Positions 1-6,900 of a stretch of 6,900 nucleotides of DNA are shown one piece after another. Under the pieces are notes generated by a model. The model did no database searches, was not told the DNA's origin, and was given only the letters and a program-made list of their open reading frames with translations. Both the position numbers and the translations under genes were made by a program. Source of the DNA: Candidatus Hydrogenedentota bacterium (GTDB lineage: Bacteria > Hydrogenedentota > Hydrogenedentia > Hydrogenedentales > SCBR16-9); the NCBI GenBank assembly GCA_007116095.1, contig SKJD01000461.1:1-6900 (forward strand), in the 5' to 3' direction. Position 1 is the first letter of the stretch. Each line of letters opens with the position of its first letter.

Positions 1-1966
<1,966 letters not shown>

Positions 1967-1978
1967 TCACGGGGATTG

Positions 1979-2006
1979 TTTATACGGGATGGTAAGGTAA
2001 CGCCAA
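1979..2006 (-). promoter_or_regulatory. Possible sigma-70 promoter for gmd-rmd
   Basis: On the minus strand, TTGGCG (2006-2001, 4/6 match to the -35 consensus) is followed after 16 b by TATAAA (1984-1979, 5/6 match to -10). It begins right after the epimerase stop codon and would give a leader of about 90 b before gmd. Motif matching by eye only; read-through from the epimerase gene is equally possible. Confidence 0.35.
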
Positions 2007-2966
2007 CTAAGCGAGGCCCTGGTTTTCCTTGTACCAGGCCACGAAGCGGGCGATGCCTTCATCCATGCTGAAGCTGGGGTTGTAACCCAGTTTCTCCCGG
2101 GCGTGGGAGACATCCGCATAGGTAATCGGCACATCCCCCGGTTGGTTGGGGTGGTGCTCAATATTGGCTTTTACGCCCAGGTGTTTTTCGAGCAGGCTGA
2201 TTAGGGTCCGCAGTTCGGTCGTGTGGCTTTCCCCGAGGTTGAATATCTCGTAATCAAAGGGACGGTCGATACAGCGGACCACCCCGTCGATGATATCATC
2301 AATATAGGTGTAATCGCGTTTGGTGCTGCCGTCGCCGAACATGGGCAGGGGATCGCCCTGGAGAATGGCCTTGGTGAATTTGTGAATGGCCATGTCCGGG
2401 CGTTGTCGCGGGCCATAGACCGTGAAAAAGCGCAGCATCGTTACCTTGACGCCATAGACCTGGCTGTATACATGCGCTTGAAGCTCGTTCATGCGTTTGG
2501 TGGCGGCGTAGGGGCTGATCGGGCGCATGACGGGATTCTGCTCGGAGAACGGCACTTCCAGACTGCCGCCATACACCGATGAGCTCGAAGCAAATACCAG
2601 GTGCGAGGGCTGGTAGTCCCGGCAGGCGTCCAGGATATGTTGCGACCCGATCACATTCACGCGGTGGTATAGGTTCGGATTCTGCAAGGAAGGCCGCACC
2701 CCCGCCCGTGCGGCCAGATGCACCACTACATCCGGTTCGAAGGCCTCAAACTGCGTCCGCACCAATACTTCATCGCAGATATCGCCTTCCACGAGGCTGA
2801 ATCGATCGTTCGCTTGGGCTTTGCCAAGGTTCTGGCGCTTAATCCGTGGATCGTAATAATCGTTAAATTCGTCGATGCCGTGCACCGTGTCGCCACGGGC
2901 CAATAAAAATTCGGCCAGGTGTGAGCCGATGAAGCCGGCCACACCGGTAATAAGTATTCTGGACAT
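2007..2966 (-). CDS. NAD-dependent sugar-nucleotide epimerase, UDP-glucuronate 4-epimerase-like
   Basis: Extended-SDR epimerase acting on a nucleotide sugar, probably inverting C4 of UDP-glucuronate or UDP-glucose for surface polysaccharide synthesis. The 319-residue protein shows TGVAGFIG (7-14), HLAARAGVRPSLQNP (83-97), SSSSVYG (127-133), catalytic YAATK (Tyr153, Lys157), and LRFFTVYGPRQRPDMA (178-193). HLAA.AGVR and RFFTVYGP..RPDMA are typical of the UDP-glucuronate 4-epimerase group, but GPRQRP replaces the more common GPWGRP, so the substrate is uncertain. The ATG at 2964-2966 directly follows an in-frame TAA and starts just before the first beta strand, which fixes the start. A GTGAGGG stretch lies somewhat far upstream. 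The gene stands alone between 153-b and 124-b gaps but points the same way as gmd-rmd. A UDP-glucose 4-epimerase (GalE-like) role is the main alternative. Confidence 0.85.
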   Translation of the reverse strand: MSRILITGVAGFIGSHLAEFLLARGDTVHGIDEFNDYYDPRIKRQNLGKAQANDRFSLVEGDICDEVLVRTQFEAFEPDVVVHLAARAGVRPSLQNPNLYHRVNVIGSQHILDACRDYQPSHLVFASSSSVYGGSLEVPFSEQNPVMRPISPYAATKRMNELQAHVYSQVYGVKVTMLRFFTVYGPRQRPDMAIHKFTKAILQGDPLPMFGDGSTKRDYTYIDDIIDGVVRCIDRPFDYEIFNLGESHTTELRTLISLLEKHLGVKANIEHHPNQPGDVPITYADVSHAREKLGYNPSFSMDEGIARFVAWYKENQGLA

Positions 2967-3007
2967 TTATATGGTGAATCCCTCACGTTGGCTGGTGATA
3001 AAGCAAA

Positions 3008-3037
3008 AGTGTAGAGGAAAACGCAATACCATTACAA
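3008..3037 (-). promoter_or_regulatory. Possible sigma-70 promoter for the epimerase gene
   Basis: On the minus strand, TTGTAA (3037-3032, 4/6 match to -35) and TACACT (3013-3008, 4/6 match to -10) are separated by 18 b. They lie about 40 b upstream of the epimerase ATG. Both hexamers are weak, but this is the best pair I see in the gap. I found no GG-N10-GC sigma-54 element here. Confidence 0.3.
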
Positions 3038-3060
3038 ATATTCCCAGGATGCGGGGTGCG

Positions 3061-3080
3061 AAAATACCGCAAGATGGCGG
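3061..3080 (-). terminator. Possible weak intrinsic terminator after the signalling operon
   Basis: On the minus strand CCGC (3080-3077) and GCGG (3070-3067) can form a four-pair GC stem with a six-base loop, followed by TATTTT (3066-3061). It sits 40-60 b after the stop of the response-regulator gene, where a terminator would be expected. The stem is short, so efficient termination is doubtful. Confidence 0.3.
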
Positions 3081-3119
3081 ATGGGTCAGCCGTCCTGGAA
3101 ACAGCTTGGCAAGCGTGTT

Positions 3120-4466
3120 TTACATGCCGTAGGCGCGGAGTTTGTAGATGAGGTTGCGACGGCTGATGCCGAGCAATTCCGCGGCCCGGGTCTTGTTTCC
3201 TTCGGCCTTGTCGAGGGCTTCGAGGATGGCTTGTTTCTGTATGGCCTCCATATTGCCGACCAATACCGAGCTTTTACCATCCGCATTGCCATCTGTGTTG
3301 CGTTCCGGCTGCTGTGCGGGTATGGGCTGGCGCACGGCCTGGGGCAGGTCTTCGGGCAAGATGAGGGCGCCCGAGGCCAGGATGGCGGCGCGTTCCAGGC
3401 TATTGCGGAGTTCACGCACGTTGCCGGGCCAGGCATATTGCAGAAGGAGGCGCTGGGCGGCGGGGGAGAGGCGTTTGTGCCGGCTGGCCAGGAAGCGGTC
3501 GGCCAGGGGCAGGATGTCGTCGCGGCGTTCGCGCAGGGGCGGCGCCACCAGGGGAAAGACGCTCAGCCGGAAGTAAAGGTCTTCCCGGAAGCGCCCCTCG
3601 GCGACTTCCAGTTCGAGATCGCGGTTGGTGGCGGCGATAAGGCGGATGTCTGTGGCGATGTCTCGTTCCCCGCCAACCCGCCGGAAGCGCCCGGTTTCTA
3701 GCACCCGCAGCAGTTTGGGTTGAAGCTCCAGGGGCAGCTCGCCGATCTCGTCCAGGAACAGCGTGGCGCCGTCGGCCTCTTCGAAACGACCGATGCGCCG
3801 GCTGTCGGCGCCGGTGAAAGCGCCTTTTTCATGGCCGAAGAGATCGCTCTCGACCAGGTTATCCGAAAGTGTCGTGCAATCCACCGCCACCAGGGGCTTT
3901 TCGGCGCGGTGGCTGTTGATGTGGATGGTGTCGGCGATGATTTCCTTGCCGGCCCCGCTCTCGCCGTGGATCAACACCGTGGCGTTGTCCCGGGCGACCT
4001 TGACGGCCTGCTGCAATACCTGCAACAGGGCCTCACTCTCCGCCACGACGCCCTCGGGCAGCTTGAGTTGTGGTGCGGCCACATTGCGCCCGCTGATACC
4101 AAGGGTATCATCAATGGCGGCGATCAGCTCATCCAGATCAACCGGTTTTTCCAGGTAGTCCACCGCGCCTTGCTTGATGGCCTGAACCGCGTCTCGAACA
4201 TCAATGAAGGCGGTCAGCAGGATGACCGGGAGCTCTGGTCGTGTGTGACTGAGCTGATCCAGCACCTCCAACCCGGACATTCCCGGCATCCGCACATCCA
4301 GCAGCATCAGGTCGCAATGTGCAGCCTGCTCCAGCGCTTCGGCGCCATCGGCGCACAAAATACTCGTATAGCCGGAGCGGGCCAGGGCGTTTTCCAGCAG
4401 CTTGCGCTGTGCGGCTTCGTCATCAACAATGGCGATACAATATTTTTTACTTCCCATGCTGCTCAT
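3120..4466 (-). CDS. NtrC-family sigma-54-dependent response regulator
   Basis: Cytoplasmic transcription activator that, once phosphorylated by its kinase, hydrolyses ATP to open sigma-54 RNA polymerase complexes. The 448 residues contain three intact domains. The receiver (about 9-122) has Asp15/Asp16, phospho-acceptor Asp57 in LLDVRMPG, Thr85 and Lys107. The AAA+ domain (about 138-365) has Walker A GESGAGKE (168-175), the sigma-54-contacting GAFTGA loop (215-220), Walker B LFLDE (236-240) and WPGNVREL (346-353). A linker rich in Gln, Asn and Asp (380-404) leads to a Fis-type helix-turn-helix (about 408-446, with NKTRAAELLGISRRNLIYKL). No key residue is missing. The start overlaps the kinase stop by ATGA without an evident Shine-Dalgarno, so the pair is translationally coupled and surely cognate. 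Met4 is an alternative start. Likely targets include the sigma-54 promoter at 6789-6804. Confidence 0.96.
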   Translation of the reverse strand: MSSMGSKKYCIAIVDDEAAQRKLLENALARSGYTSILCADGAEALEQAAHCDLMLLDVRMPGMSGLEVLDQLSHTRPELPVILLTAFIDVRDAVQAIKQGAVDYLEKPVDLDELIAAIDDTLGISGRNVAAPQLKLPEGVVAESEALLQVLQQAVKVARDNATVLIHGESGAGKEIIADTIHINSHRAEKPLVAVDCTTLSDNLVESDLFGHEKGAFTGADSRRIGRFEEADGATLFLDEIGELPLELQPKLLRVLETGRFRRVGGERDIATDIRLIAATNRDLELEVAEGRFREDLYFRLSVFPLVAPPLRERRDDILPLADRFLASRHKRLSPAAQRLLLQYAWPGNVRELRNSLERAAILASGALILPEDLPQAVRQPIPAQQPERNTDGNADGKSSVLVGNMEAIQKQAILEALDKAEGNKTRAAELLGISRRNLIYKLRAYGM

Positions 4467-6274
4467 CGTACCGTTTTCAGGCCATGAATGGAAACCATGG
4501 TCCCTTTACCCGGCTCCGAGTCAATCGTTATGCGCCAGCCGTGATTTCGGGCGATCTCTTCAACAAGCGCCAACCCCAGACCGGTGCCGCCGGGAAAGCG
4601 GGTGAAGTAGGGTTGGCGTACCTTGTCCAGGTCCTCCGGAGCAATCCCACAGCCGGTGTCCATAACATGCAAGACGGCATCTTGTTGGGGTGATGGGTCG
4701 GCGGCTTCACAGCGCACGGTAATGGCGTCGCCTGGCCCACAGGCGGAGAAGGCGTTGAGCAGGAGGTTGAGTAGCACCTGGCGGAGTTGCTCCGGGTCGG
4801 CTTCCACCTGGGAAATGGCGCTTTCCACGTGCAGGGCAATCTGGCGATCGCTGCTTTCCTGTTGGATGAGCTGCTTCAGCTTCCCGAGAAACGCCGGTAG
4901 CGCGATGCGCTCCATACGCGGCGTCTCCGGACGCGCCAGTTTCAGGAAGCGGTTGATTTGCCCAACAATGCGGTCCGATTCATCCACGATGTCCTGGGCA
5001 TAGCGACGCACGGTCGTATTCTGGGGCTCACTGTCGTTGATGGATTGCGCCAGACCCCGCACGATCCCGAGGGGGTTCTTGGTTTCATGGGCCAGGCCCG
5101 CGCCCATCTGCGCGAGGCGTTCGAGGTGCGCTGCCTGTTCCTGGGCGACCACAAGGCTGGATTCCAGGTCCATGCGGCGGTGACGCGACCAGCCCAAACC
5201 GACAACGCTCAGTGCGATGAGGCCCAGGCCCAGCAGCCCAAAGAGGGTATTGCGGTGGATGACGGCGATGTTTTCCAGTATGGCGGACTTGTCGAGGGCG
5301 ATCAACAATTGATGGGGGCCAGGCGGAAACGGTTCCCAGGCTTGGGGACCTTGTCCGCCGCCTGCGCCAGTACCCGCGCCGGCGCCTGGCCCACCCCGCA
5401 TGCCACGTCCGCCACGCATCCCCATGCCCAGCGGATGCGAAGCAAGGTCGAGCTGGGCCGAACGGGTTTGCAGCAGGATGTCTTCGCGGTTATAGAGGCC
5501 TTCATCGAAGGGGGAATCATGATCAAAAGGCCAGGCCTCGACAATGACCTGTCCAGCTTGGGTATATAGGCGGGCGCCGACGACCTGCTCGATGTTGGCC
5601 AGTGCTTCATAGGCTTCATACAGGCGAGGGGGCATGTAGCGGTTGTTATGCAGATGCACCCGCACCGAGTTTTCCATGAGATCCAGCAGGAGATCAGCCC
5701 GGTCGTCCAGGGCCGCTTCCGCCTGCCGTGTTTGAAGCTGGTTGTATCGCTGGAGTCCAAAACAGCCCGCCATGGTCAGCAGCGCCGCCAGGAATAGCGC
5801 ATTGAGCAAAGGTGCGCTCCTGCGTTTTCGGTCGCTGTCTTTATACTGAGCCCATTGGTTGAGCAGGAGCAACACGGCGAGGGCTGCCGTGAGGTAGCTG
5901 CTGCCCAGCAAAGCGATGCGTAAGAGCTGCGGCGTGTCGTGCCAGGGGACTACATAGAGCAGCAGTACCCAGCACAGCGCTGGCAGCGAGAGCAGTAAAA
6001 CACAGCTCAGATGAACAAGCCGGGGATGTATTATTTGGGCGCTGTGTGACTGGTTGATATAGTGCAGGCACTGCTTGCAGGCATCGGCCAACAGCATATA
6101 GCCCAACCCCAAGATCAGCAATCCCGCAGGGAGCATTACCCACAGCGATGGGGTCTCCCATAGCCAATCCACCAGGAGAGCGCTGCCCAGGAGGCCCACG
6201 GCATAAAGCGCGGCCCGCGCTAGGGGCGCGAGCCGCTGCTGTCTGGCTACATTGTTGTCATTGTGTGCGGTCAT
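4463..6274 (-). CDS. Membrane sensor histidine kinase with six predicted helices and a Gly-rich ectodomain segment
   Basis: Inner-membrane kinase that should phosphorylate the NtrC-type regulator encoded next. By eye the 603 residues show hydrophobic helices at about 21-36, 43-64, 86-110, 117-140 and 154-175, an extracytoplasmic domain (176-341), a sixth helix (342-362), then the kinase core. Core motifs are intact: H-box LAHETKNPLG with phospho-acceptor His396, N-box with Asn507, G1 DTGCGI (539-544) and G2 GGTGLGL (562-568). Positive charges flank the cytoplasmic sides, supporting this topology. The ectodomain carries a Gly/Arg/Met-rich stretch at 283-310. A CKQC pair (66-69) lies in a predicted cytoplasmic loop. 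The start at 6272-6274 lies 15 b after the secreted-protein gene, with only a weak Shine-Dalgarno. The core resembles NtrB/ZraS-type kinases; the four-helix N-terminal block I do not recognise. The signal sensed is unknown. Confidence 0.95.
   Translation of the reverse strand: MTAHNDNNVARQQRLAPLARAALYAVGLLGSALLVDWLWETPSLWVMLPAGLLILGLGYMLLADACKQCLHYINQSHSAQIIHPRLVHLSCVLLLSLPALCWVLLLYVVPWHDTPQLLRIALLGSSYLTAALAVLLLLNQWAQYKDSDRKRRSAPLLNALFLAALLTMAGCFGLQRYNQLQTRQAEAALDDRADLLLDLMENSVRVHLHNNRYMPPRLYEAYEALANIEQVVGARLYTQAGQVIVEAWPFDHDSPFDEGLYNREDILLQTRSAQLDLASHPLGMGMRGGRGMRGGPGAGAGTGAGGGQGPQAWEPFPPGPHQLLIALDKSAILENIAVIHRNTLFGLLGLGLIALSVVGLGWSRHRRMDLESSLVVAQEQAAHLERLAQMGAGLAHETKNPLGIVRGLAQSINDSEPQNTTVRRYAQDIVDESDRIVGQINRFLKLARPETPRMERIALPAFLGKLKQLIQQESSDRQIALHVESAISQVEADPEQLRQVLLNLLLNAFSACGPGDAITVRCEAADPSPQQDAVLHVMDTGCGIAPEDLDKVRQPYFTRFPGGTGLGLALVEEIARNHGWRITIDSEPGKGTMVSIHGLKTVR
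5345..5428 (-). other. Glycine-rich low-complexity segment inside the kinase ectodomain
   Basis: Kinase residues 283-310 are almost wholly Gly with Met, Arg, Ala and Gln, including two GMRGG units (285-289 and 291-295). The segment interrupts an otherwise ordinary alpha/beta-looking sensor domain just before the last membrane helix. Its composition resembles the C-terminal two thirds of the secreted protein encoded directly upstream. Confidence 0.85.
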
Positions 6275-6289
6275 CGTGTCATTCTTCGT

Positions 6290-6721
6290 TTACCGGTTGG
6301 CTTGTCCACGGCCCTGTCCGACACCACCGGCTCCACGTCCCTGGCCTTGTCCGGGGCCCTGCCCCATGCCTTCACCGCCAGCTCCGCGTCCCTGACCCTG
6401 ACCGGGACCCTGGGCGTTGGCTCCGCGTCCGCGTCCCTGGCCTTGCGCCTGACCACCGGCTCCTATGCCCTGGCCTTGGCCCGGACCGTGCCCGCGCCGG
6501 ACGTTGCCGGCCCTGCCTTCAGCGCGCCCACGTCCCTGGCCGCCCGCTTCGTAATTGTCGCAAACACCGCTGTTGTTGCTGTCCACGAAGTCCTGGCATT
6601 GGTTGTCCCGGCCCTGGCCTGCGCCCGGTGCGTTGGGGTTGCCCTGCTGGGCGTTTGCCGTCAGACCGAAAGCCACCATACCAGCCGCAAGCAATCCGAT
6701 CAACACAAGCATCTTTTTCAT
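6290..6721 (-). CDS. Secreted Gly/Gln/Arg-rich protein with an EF-hand-like loop
   Basis: Small exported protein of unknown function. The 143 residues start with a clear Sec signal peptide (KK, hydrophobic 5-20, likely cleavage after ANA at 22-24). A short region follows with Cys42 and the 12-residue loop DSNNSGVCDNYE (47-58). This fits the EF-hand calcium-loop pattern at positions 1, 3, 5, 6, 9 and 12. Residues 59-143 are low complexity, built of GQG, GRG and GAGG units without aromatic residues, and include a 17-residue tandem duplication (104-137). The ATG at 6719-6721 is chosen because AAGGAGG lies 8 b upstream and the signal peptide begins there, although the frame is open further upstream. 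It is the first gene of the operon with the kinase and regulator, behind a sigma-54 promoter. It could be a metal-binding or surface-associated accessory protein, in the way ZraP accompanies ZraSR. That is analogy, not homology. Confidence 0.85.
   Translation of the reverse strand: MKKMLVLIGLLAAGMVAFGLTANAQQGNPNAPGAGQGRDNQCQDFVDSNNSGVCDNYEAGGQGRGRAEGRAGNVRRGHGPGQGQGIGAGGQAQGQGRGRGANAQGPGQGQGRGAGGEGMGQGPGQGQGRGAGGVGQGRGQANR
6311..6412 (-). repeat. Two tandem 51-bp units in the secreted-protein gene
   Basis: Units at 6362-6412 and 6311-6361 encode 17 residues each, beginning QGPGQGQGRGAGG. I count 15 of 17 residues identical but only 38 of 51 bases. Nine codons differ synonymously and two change the residue (Glu to Val, Met to Gln). 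The duplication is therefore old and the protein sequence has been kept. Confidence 0.85.
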
Positions 6722-6729
6722 TTCATTTT

Positions 6730-6736
6730 CCTCCTT
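6730..6736 (-). promoter_or_regulatory. Strong ribosome binding site deciding the secreted-protein start
   Basis: Minus-strand AAGGAGG matches seven bases of the anti-Shine-Dalgarno complement. It is 8 b from the ATG at 6721-6719 but only 3 b from another ATG at 6726, which opens a two-codon frame. The former spacing is the functional one. This is by far the strongest Shine-Dalgarno in the window, suggesting that the secreted protein is made in larger amounts than the kinase and regulator. Confidence 0.85.
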
Positions 6737-6788
6737 TCGTAGAGGGTTGTTCAATTTTCCGTTTGGACATCGTGTCCACCAACATAGA

Positions 6789-6804
6789 AGCATGAATCGT
6801 GCCA
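6789..6804 (-). promoter_or_regulatory. Sigma-54 (-24/-12) promoter of the signalling operon
   Basis: Minus-strand TGGCACG-ATTC-ATGCT closely matches the sigma-54 consensus TGGCACG-N4-TTGCW, with one mismatch in the -12 block. The invariant GG (6803-6802) and GC (6791-6790) are exactly 10 b apart. The predicted transcript start is near 6778, giving a leader of about 57 b. The operon's own NtrC-family regulator is the obvious candidate activator. Confidence 0.85.
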
Positions 6805-6808
6805 AGTC

Positions 6809-6833
6809 TGAAAGTGCCCATTTGGCGCTTTCA
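6809..6833 (-). promoter_or_regulatory. 25-bp dyad (candidate operator) next to the -24 element
   Basis: Minus-strand TGAAAGCGCC and GGCACTTTCA are inverted repeats with 9 of 10 positions paired around a five-base spacer. The dyad ends 4 b before the -24 element and is centred near -43 relative to the predicted start. No T-run follows on either strand, so it is not an intrinsic terminator. A protein-binding site is likely; which protein is not shown. Confidence 0.6.
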
Positions 6834-6887
6834 AGGCCAGATAAACTGTGTTTTGTTCTGAAAATAGCGGATGCGCGTCGCTTCCAC

Positions 6888-6900
6888 TGCAAGCGTTGCA
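6888..6900 (-). promoter_or_regulatory. Possible upstream activator site at the window edge
   Basis: TGCAA-CGC-TTGCA is a perfect five-base inverted repeat with a three-base spacer, centred about 116 b upstream of the predicted start. That is a usual distance for an NtrC-type enhancer. The site touches the window edge, so any longer symmetry cannot be seen. A chance occurrence is possible. Confidence 0.25.

Noticed and set aside
3098..3120. Imperfect hairpin (AAACA-C-GCTT / AAGCTGTTT) just after the regulator stop
   Set aside because: The stem is AT-rich with a bulge, the loop is only three bases and no T-run follows, so it is not a convincing terminator.
3816..3825. TGAAAGCGCC on the plus strand, identical to one arm of the operon dyad
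   Set aside because: It lies in codons for the conserved GAFTGA loop, and no matching second arm follows at the right spacing; coincidence.
3720..4487. 255-residue plus-strand open frame opposite the response regulator
   Set aside because: The minus strand carries complete receiver, AAA+ and HTH motifs in this stretch; the antisense frame shows no family features and is a codon-bias shadow.
6718..6726. Two-codon frame ATG-AAA-TGA overlapping the secreted-protein start
   Set aside because: Its ATG is only 3 b from the Shine-Dalgarno, too close for efficient initiation; most likely a by-product of the A-rich leader rather than a regulatory leader peptide.
6148..6795. Long plus-strand open frames opposite the secreted-protein gene
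   Set aside because: They mirror the GC-rich Gly codons of the minus-strand gene. They have no recognisable domain, and their start lies within the kinase gene.
6722..6892. N-terminal extension of the secreted protein (frame open upstream to 6892)
   Set aside because: The extension would bury the signal peptide, run through the sigma-54 promoter and dyad, and ignore the strong ribosome binding site at 6730-6736.

Overview
The window holds six genes, all on the minus strand, so transcription runs from high to low coordinates. High GC content, a sigma-54-type two-component pair and a Pseudomonas-like gmd/rmd pair suggest a proteobacterium, most likely a gammaproteobacterium. That placement is inference, because there is no rRNA or other phylogenetic marker here. 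No tRNA, rRNA, CRISPR array, insertion sequence or phage gene was seen. No gene-free stretch exceeds 300 bases. The longest are 6722-6900 (at least 179 b, regulatory), 2967-3119 (153 b) and 1883-2006 (124 b).

Right half (3120-6900) is a signalling module. From the right it contains: a regulatory region with a well-formed sigma-54 (-24/-12) promoter and a 25-bp dyad just upstream of it; a gene for a small secreted Gly/Gln/Arg-rich protein with one EF-hand-like loop (6290-6721); 15 b later a six-helix membrane histidine kinase (4463-6274); and, overlapping it by ATGA, an NtrC-family sigma-54 activator (3120-4466). The regulator type fits the promoter type at the head of its own operon, which suggests an autoregulatory loop. 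The kinase's extracytoplasmic domain has a Gly-rich stretch resembling the secreted protein. This is the most interesting part of the window.

Left half (1-2966) is nucleotide-sugar biosynthesis: a UDP-glucuronate 4-epimerase-like SDR enzyme (2007-2966), GDP-mannose 4,6-dehydratase gmd (887-1882), and, overlapping it by ATGA, GDP-4-keto-6-deoxymannose reductase rmd (1-890, C-terminus just beyond the window). The last two together would make GDP-D-rhamnose from GDP-mannose for LPS O-antigen or exopolysaccharide. Weak sigma-70-like promoters can be proposed upstream of the epimerase and of gmd. No sigma-54 promoter was found there, so the sequence does not show that the two-component system controls the sugar genes.
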